Notes under the pieces: generated by a model
What the model was told of the DNA's origin: nothing
What the model saw: only the letters and a program-made list of their open reading frames with translations
Database searches by the model: none
Shown here: one piece after another, positions 33,504-46,940 of the stretch
Position numbering within the stretch: position 1 is the stretch's first letter
Layout: the number at the start of each line of letters is the position of its first letter
Source: Artemisia argyi
Taxonomy: Eukaryota > Streptophyta > Magnoliopsida > Asterales > Asteraceae
NCBI GenBank assembly: GCA_030686995.1
Contig: CM060708.1
Location: forward strand, 181,153,115-181,217,114
Reading direction: 5' to 3'
DNA: 64,000 nt
Program-made: the position numbers and the translations under genes

Positions 33504-36500
33504 ATGGAATCTTCATGCTCGAATTCTAATGATAATGAGCTTCATCAGCCAATTAAATTGCCCGATAATGCAAAGAATAGTCGCATTGAATGTTTTCGAT
33601 CACTCCATACACATCTCAAGGTTCTCTTTGCAAAACCTGGATACTTGGGAGGTTTCAATCGTGCATTCGCAACACTTTTTGGTCAAAATGTTGAGACCTT
33701 CACAGTCAAAATGACTCTACACTTGGATCAACTTCAACAACAACTTGAAACGGGTGAATTTTCTGAAGGTAGTTCTATGGCTGCATTCTGTGTGATAAAC
33801 AACCAACTCCAAGCATTCATTGAGTCACGTTTCACTGAGGAGTATGATCATGAGTGTCAAATGACGAAAAAGAGCTTTGCTACTCATACGGGAATTGAAG
33901 TTGACGTTTTCAGAGTCACACTACTCCAACTCATGGGTAATGTGAAGGAGTATATTATGGAAAGAGCACAACACAAACTCAATTATGAAGACAAGGTGAA
34001 GGCATGTCGGGAGCAATAGAGTGATAATATTGTGGGTTCAGGTAAAGCATCGGATGCTGGGACAGTTGTCACCGAAGGCAGAGGATCTAAGACTGATAAG
34101 CTTGACACAACGAATAGTTCAATGACTCCTACACGTGATGTGGATGCATATATCAGACCGGTAAAAGAACATGTGTCTTGTGCTAAGGTACTCGAACTGT
34201 GTAACTTTGTTGATGAACAAAAGATTCCTAACAAAGTACAACCGACAAACGATGTCGATTCAGATGTTGTTGACATGGGAAATAGCAATGTTGACTCATG
34301 TGAACAACATATGAAACACAATGAAGTGTCTGTTGTACAATGTAGTGCATCTTCTGTTTTAAATGATGATTGCATGTTGCATGAGAACACTGCCTATAAC
34401 CCTGATGACTCCTTGACCACTAGATTTAATATCCTTAAGGATCAGGTGGCAATGTATGAACAACGTGCTAGATTTGAACTCAATGGACGTGAGCAGAACA
34501 TGGAATGGCAAATGCGTGCATACATATCTGAAAATAATCTTAAGCGAGAAACATTGAAAAAGGAGTTACAATCTTTGCAAAAACAACTGGATCAAACTGT
34601 TAAACAAAAACAAGAGATTCAGAATGGCTTAAACACACTCAAACATGATTTCAAAGAAAAGGAAACAAAACTCCAAAGTGATTTCTCTAGTCTTAAAATC
34701 CTAAAAAATAAACTTGAGGATAAGTTATACACGCAAGGCCAAACCATTCAAACTGCTCAAATGATGCATAAACATAGGAAGTTGAGTGATGATCATAGTG
34801 GGAAGGATTCTACTAAGCCAAAAGCCAATTTCCTTAGAAGCGGTATAGGTGCACAACCGGCATTATATGATGCAAACATTATGCTTGAGCCTAATCATGC
34901 CCCTCCTGATGCTACATCCGATGAGAAATTAAAGGATCCCCTGTGCATAGCTAATAAAATCTTGTACAATTATGATTACTCTGAAGATACTCAATTAGCT
35001 GTCTTTGTCCCACAAAAGAAATTTACTCCAGAGCAAGTCTTCTAGAACATAGACATAGAAAAAATGAAAGCTGAAAGAGTTGTAGGTAACACACGCACTA
35101 TGTTTAGAATTGCTCACCCAACTGCTTACCCCCTGAACACACCTAGGCACCTTGTACCTTTCACTCTTCCCACACAATGTAATACTCTAATTGGGCTGTA
35201 TGTGCTAGTTCAATTGTTCAATGACTTTGAGAAAACCTGTATAATAAGAATTACACCTACAGGGATTACAGAAGGGGAAAGGGGTTTTGAGCAAACAAAA
35301 CAATGTTACCTAACTGAAGTCATGCCATTTTTCAAATTTCTCAAAGAACATTTTGAAGGCCTTAAAAACACCATTAATGATGATGTGACTCAAATGAAAA
35401 AGGTGTTTAAAGATGTGGAAAATGAGGGTAAACAATTGGCAATTGATCTTAAATGCAGTGAAGTTGCGAGGAAAAATATTCTCATCATGAATGAGAATTT
35501 GATTACTAAATGTGTTGCTCAGGACGTATTTTATACTGCTACTGATTCTACGTTATCTGCCTTTCAATTTCATGAGATGTCTATTGCATTGACCGCTCTC
35601 CAGAATCGTGTTGTTGAGCTTGAGGGGGAGAATTTAAAATTGCGTGAGAAAATTCAAAACGATGACCATGATAACATGGTCAGACATTTGTCAAAACTAG
35701 AGGTTGATAATCTTAATTTGCAATTAAAGTATCAACATTTAGAAGAAAGTACTAAAATCTCAAATGCCAAGACATCTTCGGATGCTCCTGAATTTGATGC
35801 ATATTTTGAATTATCCAAACGTGATGAAAAGATTCAAGCTCACACTAACACGATTCGGAACCTGAGGGTCCAAATTGCCCAATTGAAGTCAAACAAGTGT
35901 GATGTGATTGGCACCCAAAAACCACAGTCTATAGATTCTCAGAATTTTCAATTTCAAGATACCATCAATAAATTGCAACATGAAAATGATTGGTTTCGTG
36001 CTGAAAATTCAAAAGTCAAACAACATTACAAAGACTTATACGATTCAATTAAGATCACACGTGATATAAACAATGAAAAGATAACTTCTTTGCTTAAAGA
36101 GATTGAGAATCTAAAGACTCTGGCAAAAGGGAAAATGCCAATCATTAATTGTGATAATATTGTTCAAAAGGTTTCTGCTTGTAAGAAGTATGCTTGTGAT
36201 GCTGTGTATATTCCTCTTCCCCTTAGGAATAATAAGTTGGTTCATAGTGACTATCTTAAACATCTTAAGGAGTGCCTTGATTTGCTTCGTTAAACCATTG
36301 AAGAGGATAGGATAGCAAAACCACTTGATGATGCTATTGTAGGTGCCTGCTTTCTCACTAATAGATCTTAGGAACTCTTAGAATATGTTATTAGTACATG
36401 TCCTAAAATTGATAGAAAGCGAGATAGGTCTACTGCATCATCATCTATGACTAAGAACAAGCATGTTACCTTTGAGGTACCCTTGCAAACTTCAGATCCC

Positions 36501-37034
36501 AACACATCAAAACATGTTCAGCAACCAGAAGTGAAAAAGACTAAAATTCCCATTAGTCCGCCTACAGGAGTAAATAGTAACACTAAAGCTAGAGAGTCTA
36601 AACCAAAGAGAAATAGAAGGAATTATAGGACTTCACCTGCTAAAAGTGTTCCTAAAAAGAAAGTAGACTACCACATGAGGAACATTAAGTCCAACTTGAG
36701 CAAAATGAGTCATAATTCAAAACCTAATTCACGTTGCAAAACATGCAATGAATGCATGATTTCGAGTAATCATGATAAATGTGTTGAGAAATTGCTGAAG
36801 TCGTTTAACAAAACCCTGGTTAAGAAAGTTTGGAGAGCTAAACAAATTAAGCAAATTTGGAAAGCAACAGGAAAACTGTTTGCCAATGTTGGTTATCAAT
36901 GGAAGCCCACTGGAAGGAAATTCACTTTAGGAGAACAGTGCCCTTTAACTAGGATAACTAACTCTAAAGTATATATATTAAGGAATGGAAGCCAACTGGT
37001 AGAACTTTCCCTTTTGAGACCCAATGTCCTTTAA
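33504..37034 (+). pseudogene. copia C gag, long coiled-coil form, nonsense-broken
   Basis: One frame of 1177 codons begins at ATG 33504 (MESSCSNSNDNELHQ). Stops at 34017, 35043, 36291 and 36369 interrupt it, and it ends at 37032, with no frameshift. The middle and later parts are long charged heptad-like coiled coils (NNLKRETLKKELQSLQKQ; FRAENSKVKQHYKDLYDS). A basic region follows (KPKRNRRNYRTSPAKSVPKKK), then C-x2-C...H-x3-C (CKTCNECMISSNHDKC), a degenerate zinc-binding motif. The end has the WKPTGRKF phrase, duplicated in imperfect form just downstream. From recollection this is the layout of TNT-type gag proteins in Tanacetum. It cannot make a full protein. Confidence 0.8.
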
Positions 37035-38380
37035 CTAGGCCCATTGCATCTACTAGTGAAATTTCCACCATTGAAATGAATGCACCTAAGGTCTTAGTTG
37101 CTCCAGAACTTGTTTACACTAACCAACTGGAACCCAACTCAAATTGGGGATCCGACGCTCCAAATTTTCTGCTCTCGTCTGTTTCCAAATGCAGGTCGTA
37201 CATTTCGTCCTTTGATATTTGGACTCAGGCTGCTCTAAACCTATGATTGGGGATTGCTCAGGGCTCAAGAATTTCGTGAATATGTTTATCGGGACAGTTA
37301 GATTTGGGAACTATCATTTTGGACTAATTATCAGTTATGGAGATTATGTTTCTAGAGACAACTAATTTCCTGGGTATACTGCGTGGAAGGATTTGGGCAT
37401 CATTTGTTCTCTGTTGGTCAATATCTTGATTCCGATCTTGACGACTGCCTTCAGAAATTACACATGCTTCGTCTGAGAATTGGATGGTATTGATCTTCTT
37501 AAAGACAGTCATGGCACAAATCTATACACCTATTCTATCGAAGACGTGATGCGGTCCTCTCCCATTTGCCTTCTCTCAAAGACCTCAAAGAACAAATGGT
37601 GGCTATGGGAACAAAGTTTTAATCACTTGAACTTTGGTACCATCTATGATCTTGCTCACAATGATCTTGTATGAGGTCTACCTAGATTAAAGTTCGAAAA
37701 AGAACTTCTTCATTCGGCTTGTTAACTGGGTAAACGAAAGAAGCATACTCACAAACCTAAAATTGTCAACACCAACATGGATGTTCTTTACACCCTTCAC
37801 ATGGACCCAGGCAGACCAATATGTGTAAAGAGTATAAATGGGAAGTAATGTGTACTCGTTGTTGTCGACGAATACTCTCGGTTTACATGGGTAAAGTTTT
37901 TGAGAACCAAGGACGTGACTCCAGAAGTTATCATAAAACTCATCAAACAACTGCTAGTAAAACTCACATAACCGTCAGAATCATTCGGACAAACAATGGA
38001 ACTGAGTTTATCAACAAACAACTCGTTCTACTTCTCCAAGGCACCGATGATCCTATGGGCGGAAGCAATTGCTACAGCTTGTTACACCAAAAACCGATAC
38101 TTGATACATACTCCTCACAACAAAACTCCATATGTGCTGATACATGGCTAGAAACTGGATCTCTCCTCTCTATTTGAGTTTGGTGCTTTATGCTACCCTA
38201 CAAAATGACAGTCAAGATCTGGGAATGTTGTAAGCTAAAACTGGTATTAGATTCTGCGTTGGTTACGCTCCAGATAGTAAGGGATACCGAGTCTACAACA
38301 AACGAACCCGATAAATCCTGTAAACATTTCACGTCACATTCGTTGAGCTGACTGAGCATACGGCTCCTGTACACATCAGT
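37035..38380 (+). pseudogene. copia C protease and integrase remnant
   Basis: The protease active site DSGCS is at 37222-37236. Next comes a pre-integrase stretch (SPICLLSKTSKN then WLWEQSFNHLNFGTI, where the usual H of LWHxRL is lost) and an integrase core with VDEYSRFTWVKFLRTKD (about 37862-37915). The second catalytic region IIRTNNGTEFIN has N in place of the usual catalytic D. A deletion then removes the QQNGVVERRNR region, including the catalytic E. Many frameshifts and stops occur, and it is clearly inactive. Confidence 0.8.
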
Positions 38381-39640
38381 GCAGGACCCGTGTCTAAACT
38401 TTTGTCTCCTGAATCAATCAGTTCAAGTCTTGTACAGAATCCCACTCCTGCATGTACCTTATGTATCACCTACAAATGAGCATTTGAAGATCTTGAACCG
38501 ATGTTTGATGCATACTTTGAGACACCTACTGATGATGCACCAACACCACCAGCTGTCGCTGCTCCTGTTCTGTATAACTCAAATGGTCCGTCAGTGTCTA
38601 CTTGAATTGATCAAGATACTCCATCTGCTAGTTATTCACCATCATTGTTAAATCTTCAATATCCTTCAGTACATCAAGGCACTGCAGTCGACTATTCGTT
38701 TGAAGTGAATTCATTTTTTCCTCTTGAAGATGCTCTGTAGTAAAACCTGTTTGCTCATGAATCTTCTTCTGAGACATCCTCTTCAAGGAATACAAACTCG
38801 GCATCTTCATGTTCCTACCTACATCCACATGAACATCTCAGATAACAAATATAGGATCATCCGATTGACTACATTATTGAATATCCTTCTCAACTGGTGT
38901 TCACACGAAGGAAACTTACCACCCATGCCTTGTGGTGTTGTTATAATTCCATACTGTCCAAATTCGAACCCAAAGATTCCAAGACTGCTATATCTAAAGA
39001 CTGTTGGGTTAATGCGATGCAAGATGAAGCTCACACTTTCGATCGACTTGAAGTATGGGAATTGTTACTACCTCCAGACTGTGCAATGATTATAGCTCTA
39101 AGTGGATCTTCAAAGTGAAACTTGAAGGGCATTATGTCGTTCTGAAAACAAGGCAAGGCTTTCTGCTAAGGGATATCGTTTACAGGAAGGCATTAATTTA
39201 GAGGAATATTTCGCTCTGGTTGTTCGTATTGAAGCTATCAGAATGTTTCTCGCCAATGCTGCAAGTCAGAACATGACGGTCTATCAAATGGATATGAAAA
39301 TTGCATTTCTAAATGGTGAGCTGAATAAAGTTCTTTATTTCAGTCAACCGGAAAGATTTGTATATTTTGATCGTCCTAACCATGTCTATCGTCTGAAACG
39401 GGCTCTCTTTGGCCTAAAACAGACGCCTAGGGCATGGTTTGATACACTTTCAAAGTTTCTCCTGGGAAACGGATTCTCCTAACGTGTGGTAAAATAAGAT
39501 GAGAATGGGGTAGTGGAACTTTACTTCATGAGGACAGAATTTCGGCTGGCAGATTTCTTCACTAAGGCTCTCTCAAGAGAACGATTTCAATTTATTCTCC
39601 AGCGCTTTGGAATAAAGAGTCCTTCGCCAGTATCTCTCTA
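38381..39640 (+). pseudogene. copia C RT and RNase H remnants
   Basis: The segment 39243-39482 reads [20 protein letters not shown] and [19 protein letters not shown], which is the N-terminal third of copia reverse transcriptase, including the first catalytic aspartate region. The catalytic YVDD box and most of RNase H are deleted. The final RNase H tail (FRLADFFTKALSRERFQFIL, about 39540-39600) follows within about 60 bp. Before RT lies a linker with broken frames (38400-39120, for example CWVNAMQDEAHTFDRLEVWE). Confidence 0.85.
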
Positions 39641-42600
39641 ACGTCTTCAGGAAGAAAATGAGGAGAAATGGTTTTGCTTCACATATCCTTGTATATATCT
39701 TATACCATATAGAAAATAGAAAAAATATAAAACCTATAAAACCCATAAAAATCATAAAAAATCCAAAAATATTCTTCTCACGACATGTCTCTTGTGTAAT
39801 CAATATTATGTACGTTTCTAGAAATGTCATTCAATAATGACACGGAAACATACATATGCTTGAGCAAGAGTTTTTCGGTTTCAAAATAAAGTTTTTTCTA
39901 AAACATGTCGTTTCTCAAAATATTCTTCAAAATGGCTTGCAGTCATTTCAGGCTGTAACCCGGTGTTCAAAAATATGGTTTGCTATTACTTCAGATAGCA
40001 ACCCGGTCTTAGTATTGGGGAAAGTTCGTCGCCAAAAAGACGACTGTTCCTAACAAAGGCATGAATTACTTTATATTCGTGCCTTTCCGATCTAATGTAC
40101 GTTTCAGTGCATTATTTCTTGTTTAAGAAGAGAAGTCTTCTTTTTATCTAAACAAATAATTTTCTTTCTATGATTCTTCGGAAAATTATTTGTGTGATAC
40201 ATGGTGGTAACGTGTTGGTTGTAAATCAATCAGTCTTAGATACTTCATAAAATTTGTCACTCAATTAATGACAATGGGTCATCAATTGAGGGGGAGAGTG
40301 ATTTCCAATTTTATATCATCAAACGGATTTCTTGGTTGTCTCATAATTGTTAGAAAAGGTTTTGTTGTTAATGGGGTATTAGTTGAAGAGGAACTTACTA
40401 AGCTTTATCTTAAATGGACAAATGTGTTAGTTGTTAGAAAGTTTAGGGCATTATGTGCTATTTGCGTATAGTTTCCTAGCTTTATGTAACTAGAATCTTT
40501 ATGTAACTAGAATGTCCATTTGTCTCACGTTGATATCCTCGCTTAATCCCCTAAATACGTTAAAATCTAAAATCTTAATGATGTTAGAAAACCATTGTGT
40601 TTGATGCTCTTGTTCTCTCCTCTGGCATTCGTATAATCTGATTGATTGTGTTTCGTTTGCTGTTTGCTGATGAGTTGCTTGATTGTTGTTGATTATGTGT
40701 TCGTGTTCTCAGGATTTGCTTAGGTATGTAGCTACCGGGTTAGAATCTTATTCCTAAGCTCCTGATTTGAATGTTGGTAATATGTGTGAATTGCCATGTT
40801 AGTGATTGTTGTTTATGTTTGATAGAAACTTGCAATGAATGTTCATGATTGCTAGTTTCTCTTCATGCTAGATAGCATTTTGATGAGTTGCTTGAATGTT
40901 CTTTGATCATGTTATGAATATGGTATTATGAGTAGGCTAGCTGCTACGTGGTAGCTGTTAATTAAGAGTGAATCTGCATGTGTGCATATCTTTGTTGATA
41001 CTCTTATGTAGATTCCATGGCTGATGTGAATGTGCCTGCTCCTGCTCTAACCATTTGATCAGATGTTCAAACTTCATTGACTGGCTTTGATTTCACCACA
41101 ACAACAACATCGGTAGCAACAACGACAACAACTCTTTAACCACCACCACCACCAGTTATCTTGTGCGTCATAAGTAGTGTGGTATCAAATGTTATGTGTC
41201 AGTACATGATTTTTTTTTATTTCATGAGTTTCTCGTTAAACGTTAAATCATTTATAAACTCATCATAACTGACACTAACAGTCTCCCTCATTGATTGAGG
41301 GGGAGTAATGAATTGTCTCAATATCAGAATATCTTTAATCATACCACATCTTGCTCCCAAACCTTTTAAACTTATTTAAATCACTTGGGATCACAAATCT
41401 CAAATGGTTTGAAATTTTTGATTGGGGGAGAAAATGTGATTTAAATATGAAATCTGATATAAAATGTGATTGTTTTGGACTTAAACAAACGCTCCCCTAT
41501 ATGTGCTAAACTCTTTCGTATATCAATGCACACATTGAGGGGGAGCAAAATGGTTTGTGTAAAAGGATCCTTGCATCTCATATGAGTGCATCTCAGTCTT
41601 GACTCATGAATTGACGAAACACAACCGTCATCAATCGAAAGGACTAGTCCTGGCCGGGTAATAACTTCAAGCTGGGTTAACCAGTGATGTAAGCGTGTCT
41701 CGAAGAGGACTTGTCTGAGTAGAGTGTACCGTTTCGAGAAACCTTTGTCGACTTGACCATTCCGGGTAATAATTTCAAGCTAGTCTAACTAGTGATGTAA
41801 GCGTGTCTCGAATGCGTGTTCATGTTTACTAAAGGTGGATCAATTCTAATGTGCAACTCTTCCCGACATGTGCAAATTCATCATCAAAACATCGGTGCAC
41901 ATGTTAAGGGGGAGCATTTGAAAATGACAAAACTCTCAATGTGTTAACAAAATGTGTTTCTCAATCATAAACACGTTGAGAGAATTTTCAATGATTTGGT
42001 GTATGGCAACATAGGATAGTCATGAAGTTATAAGGTGGCTAAGATTAGGAAAACCGTCCTATGATCCGCCAGAGTCGGAGGGATCTACCCATGGACAATA
42101 CCAAATAGATAGTATTAGAAAGTCCGTAGGTATGATCATGAAAAAAGGAGAAATGTGAGAATGGAGAAAGAAGGGGTTGAAGAATTAAAAAGAAATGAAA
42201 TGAAAAAGGGTGAAAAGAAATAGCCCTCCAATTATTCAACCTTAGGGCAGAAACCGGGTTCAACTCATAATCTACTGATTGGTGCTAAGGCGACATTGGT
42301 ATTGAAGACAAGACGTCATGGACCCAGTGACGCACTGCACTAAACCTTCTAGCCACTCAAGTTCTCTTAAAAGAACTTGTTTCATTCTCACGGGGAACCG
42401 ATGTAATCTATCGACATATCTCTTAGAGATGGTTGATATTGAAGCAGGAGACCTCTCCCTAATCTCCGCATAGGAAAACCAAATGCACTTATTGAGTCTA
42501 GAGCCTCGAGATACATAAAAAGATCTCATAGGAACACGTGCTACTTCTACCCTGGTTGTTCAACATTAAGGACACCAGTGGTAAACTTATGAGTCCTACG

Positions 42601-43368
42601 CAGATCTTAGCAATCTGCCAGAACATTTATGAGGGAAGTTACTATTGTAACTCCCAGTGATTGAATGGAAATTCCTGCCAGGGTCAACATCAAGCAGCCC
42701 TGAAAGCAGGTCACTTAGGTAATTCCTTGAGGATTACGCTTAATGGTCGCGATGGTTACAAACAGTCAACAGTCGTGGAGTGATCTCCAGCGACTCACCC
42801 ATTCGTTGATCTACTTAGGTAGTTCGCGTAAATCCTCTCAGGGTTTACCGATTGGGAACAGTCTTGGTAAGGGTTAGAAGGAATCTTCACACTATGCTGT
42901 TGACGATCTCTAATTCCAAACCTATAAGTACCGGATGATTTTTTGCTAACTGTTTGCTTGCAGGAATTTCTGACGGTTGCGGTTGATTGCAGAAAAGATG
43001 CTGATTCATCACCACATGCTCGCACTTCAACATCACTATCTAAGAAATCATGATCATTGATTAGGTCTCATCTATGCTTCCACAACTCTGATGCAGAAGA
43101 TCATGATCCAGAAAAGTGTGAGCATGTCAACTCAAAGATGTTCAAATCACATGGAGACATTACTATCTAAGATGACTTGCAGATACTCATTTGGATGATG
43201 AACTCGAAGTAATGCCAAAGATCATCCAACTCATTGAACAAGCCATCTAGAGTCTGCTGCTTAATTTACAAAGACATGTTTGAAGAATCAAAGTCTACGA
43301 GCTACAAGATTTCAAGGATGCAAGTATTCAGTACTTATCTTCTGGGGTGACCTCCCTTAGGGGGAGAT
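39641..43368 (+). other. copia C 3' non-coding region with repeated polypurine motifs
   Basis: 3.7 kb without a supported gene separates RNase H from the 3' LTR. It contains five internal copies of a (G)AGGGGGAG motif (40288, 41297, 41423, 41537, 41906) besides the terminal one. A 51-bp direct repeat occurs at 41654-41704 and 41762-41812 (CCGGGTAATAA...GTGTCTCGAA). Minus-strand frames near 42045-43025 have no recognisable similarity. Confidence 0.7.
43359..43368 (+). other. Terminal polypurine tract of copia C
   Basis: AGGGGGAGAT directly precedes the 3' LTR start TGTTAGG, the standard position for plus-strand priming. Confidence 0.9.
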
Positions 43369-43757
43369 TGTTAGGAATACGATTATTCAGTTAAAGACTC
43401 GATCACCCCAAGTATTGCTAAGCGTCACGTAGCTCGTAGAATTATCCTTATTATAGTTAGTACTTAGCTTATTAGTAGTTAAATATGTAAATAGTATTCG
43501 TAAAGTGGGTCGGGTCTTTACCCTCTGTCAGCTCACTCTACAGCTCGTTTCATGGAGCACCAAGTAGTTGTAGTATATATACCCTCTCACACCCAAGGGA
43601 GAGGGTTGGACCTTTCATTAGTTCAATCTAATACACACATTGTTTCTCTCTCTAAAAGGCTCCCACCTTTCTTTCTACATCTCTCTAATCTCTTCATCTA
43701 ATTCGATCCATATAACCACAAGAAACCATACGTGTTTAAGATTATGAGTATCCTACA
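43369..43757 (+). repeat. 3' LTR of copia C
   Basis: 389 bp, same ends as the 5' LTR. TATA-like box at 43574-43581. Followed by the target duplication GTCTT. Confidence 0.95.
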
Positions 43758-43780
43758 GTCTTAGAATACGCCCACAACCT

Positions 43781-43800
43781 CCCCGGCAGCGGCGCCAAAA
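43781..43800 (-). other. Primer-binding site of the Athila-like element
   Basis: On the minus strand it reads TTTTGGCGCCGCTGCCGGGG, two bases from the LTR end. TGGCGCCGxTGCCGGGG is the hallmark site of Athila/Tat-group Gypsy elements, usually assigned to aspartate tRNA. It fixes the orientation and the group. Confidence 0.9.
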
Positions 43801-43802
43801 TT

Positions 43803-46393
43803 TGATTGGCTCCAAACGGTCAACCTAAATGGACCAGGTGATGGTCAACTAAGTCAAACAGCCTAGAGTCAATGCTCCACGGAATATAGTGGTTTCCCCA
43901 GGTCGTTATGTCCCGACGAGGTGTGACGGTACAAAAACGAGTTTGTGATCGGGTGAATTTGGACAGAAAGGTAAGGAATTTGGTTTGTATGATTACACTA
44001 AGATATAGGGAATGAAAATAACTTAGAAACACTATATAAACAATTACTGATGATCAGATATACTAAAAACGTGAGTTAAGCCTAAAAACGCGCGTTTGAA
44101 TTTAAAATAAACGCGAACGCGCAAAATAAAAAGTGAAACGTGAGCAAATAAAGTCCTACAAATATGAAAATTACTTTTCTGAGATCCTAATTACAAAAGA
44201 AAATTTTAAGAAAAAGAAAAATATTTTTTAGACTTTTTAATTATTTAATATTAATGAATTACTAATTACTAATTAAATTAATTTAAATTAAAAGAAATAC
44301 TAGACTAATTTAGAAAATTACCAAACTTTTTCTAAAACTATTTAACAACTACAGAAGTCTTACAAAATTACAAAAAGTCCTAAAAATTATAAATAAACTT
44401 TTTTAGATTTAATTTACTTAATTATTAATTAAAAGCTAATTAATCTAATTTAATTATTAAAATTACCAAATAAACAGTGAAAATTATAAGAAAATTACTA
44501 GAAGTACTAAATATTATGAGGAACCTAGGAAAATTATAAAAAGATACTACTATTTAAAAAAATTTATTAAAACTATTTAATTTACTAATATTAATTAATA
44601 ACTAATTAAACTAATATAAATTCTAATAAATACTAAATGAAAAGCAAAAATTCTAAAAATTATTCTACAAACACTTTAATATGCTAGAAATTTAATAAAA
44701 ATATAAAAACATATAAGTACTTAACAAAAATTTAAAAAGAAAAATTAAAAATCTAAATTACATTAAATAGAAGCTATCACTAGAAATTAAATTGATTTTT
44801 TTTTGGATTTTTCTTTTATAAATCTAATTTAACACTGATTACATGCAACTTTTGTGAAAACAAATTTTTTGGAACTAAAAAATAAGCTCAGCTTGAGCTC
44901 CTTAGCTTAACAGTAAGCTTATCAAGCTAAATATGGACTTTTGGGGTTTGAAAAGCTTCTCAAAAAGCTACCAACTGAACACCAGCTTGAAGTTAAGCTA
45001 AAAGGAGTAAAAGAAACTTAAGATAAGCAGAAACAACAAGTAAAGTTAACTGGATAAGCTGAAAGATCATAAGAAAATAAGCAAATTCACTACACCAGTC
45101 CAAACAGGCCATGATGGCACTTGCAGCCCACTGTGGGGCCCACCTGGGTGATCAAAGGTCCAAGGTGAAGCTTAATCTAAAAAGCCAACTAGGAGAGCTT
45201 TTCAAAAAGCTCAGGGCCTAGCCCTGGGTCCTACTAATAAGCTATTGATAGCCATGGGAAGTTGAGGGGTTTGGACAGGTCCAACCTGATGCACAGGTCG
45301 GGGGGGGGGGGGGGGGGGGGGAGGGTGTATTGCAGCCCACTCACAAGCCACCATTAAGCTCAGCAAATAAGCTGAGACTAGGGGATTCCTAAAAAGCTTA
45401 AGGGAACACCAATAAGCAGGTTATAAGCTCTTATTAGCATCAAGAAGACCTAAACTAAAGGGCTGCAGATACAGGACAGTTAAGCATATGCATCAGTTCA
45501 AAGGGCAACTTTAGGGGCTTGCACAGAGCTTAAAAAAAATTCCAAAAATAATCTAAAAATATGACCATGCTAACAAGCTGGCAAGTAAGTCACAACCCAA
45601 TTTCCAAGTCATGAATCCCAAGGAAGAACAAATTAAAAATATGGATCAAAGTGGCTGTAGTAATGGGTGCCTGATTGTGCAGGCTTAGTTGGTGAGTTGT
45701 AGGCTCAAATTTAAGCTCTTAATAAGCACTAACATAAAAAAAATAAGCTTGAACAATCAAAGACTAACTTACCAACTACTTGTAAAACTAATTTCAAATC
45801 CTAAAACTTATTCTAGCATACTAAATTTTGAATCAAAATTGGTGTACTAGGGATGGTGACTGTTGAAACAGCAGGGCACAAAATAAGCTACAAGTAAGCT
45901 CTAAACATGAGAAATAAGCTGAGACTAGTAAATATTATCTGATAAACTGCCTCTAAATCCTAAGATTTGGATCTAACCTCAACTTAAACTAAATAAATTG
46001 ATGGTGGAAAAGTGACTGCAGGCTGCTGATGCAGCAGGTCCTAATGGGTCAAAGTGGGGCAGAAGTTTGGTGATTTGACCTACAGAAGTCAAGGACAGAT
46101 GATGCATATGTATGACAACCAATATTGAGTAAATAAAAACTTCAAAACCCCTAACTCCTTATGAACAACTAAAAGCAGTTTAAGACTCAAGTACAATAAA
46201 TGATGTTTTAGAACTTCATTCAAAACCTGAGCTACTACTTAGAAATGCACAAAGTCACTTGAAAACCACTAATATGATTTACATAGAGCTGATTCAAGTT
46301 GGCATAATGAAAATGCTAAGTCAGAACCATCAAAATGGTATTAACCCAAACACTCCCTTGATTAGCAGCTTTCTGATTTTTAGCAATGGAATA
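43803..46393 (-). repeat. 5' LTR of the Athila-like element, truncated by insertion
   Basis: It matches 24618-27192 of the 3' LTR. It stops at GCAATGGAATA, where the other LTR continues ...GGAATATGAGATTT (27188 onward), so 46394 is a clean insertion point. It carries a 22-base G run (45300-45321). Confidence 0.95.
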
Positions 46394-46940
46394 TGTGGAA
46401 AACTAGAAGGGGGTTGAATAGTTTTACGTCTTTTTAATTTTATTATGAAAACTTAGTTTAGTGTTAAAACCTTGTTTGTTTTTAAAACTTTGATTCAATC
46501 TTATGTAAACTCAAATCTTGAACAATATGAAGAACTATATCTAAGTATGAACAATAATAATATAAGCTAAGTATGTGAAATCAACACATGCACAATATAA
46601 ACAATTATAGCTATATACGAGAGATAAGTAAGTAATCGTTTATTTTATAATCCTTAGTTATATTTTGTATGAAAACTTTACTTGATCGAAATGATCAATT
46701 ATATGCATGTTACCTTTTTAGTTTGATTGTAAAAACTTTGTTTTGTGAATGAAACTTTCGTTTGATCTTTAAGTAAAATCAATACTAGCACTATATGAGC
46801 AAATATATATACTGTTGGAGTATGCTCGTGTCATAATAAATAATTATATGGCTAGACATATGTGAGCCTATGGGGTCACACACTTATACACAGAGACACC
46901 ATTTTATAGATTGTATTTATCGTATTTACAATATATAAAT

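Larger units (their letters stand above)
32139..43757 (+). mobile_element. TNT-type Ty1/copia retrotransposon, complete ends, decayed coding (copia C)
   Basis: Two 389-bp LTRs (32139-32527 and 43369-43757), each TGTTAGGAATACG to TATCCTACA, flank 10.8 kb. The target duplication is a perfect GTCTT (32134-32138, 43758-43762). A primer-binding site and a terminal polypurine tract are in place. The order gag, protease, integrase, RT, RNase H is copia. The two LTRs differ at about 5-6 positions by eye, so the copy is older than the element at 46941. Coding regions are full of stops, and most of RT plus RNase H is deleted. Confidence 0.95.
24618..46393 (-). mobile_element. Athila/Tat-like LTR element without pol, nested and split
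   Basis: Minus orientation. The 3' LTR is 24618-28559, the polypurine tract is just right of it, and a decayed gag-like ORF lies at 29359-31887. An inserted copia occupies 32139-43757. The primer-binding site is at 43781-43800, and the 5' LTR begins at 43803. The 5' LTR is interrupted after 2591 bp by another element, and the remaining 1.35 kb should lie right of the window. Without the inserted copia the internal region is only about 3.6 kb and holds no protease, RT or integrase. The element is therefore non-autonomous. Confidence 0.85.

Noticed and set aside
37862..38177. Active integrase in copia C
   Set aside because: The second catalytic residue is changed (TNNGTEF), the glutamate region is deleted, and several stops and frameshifts are present.
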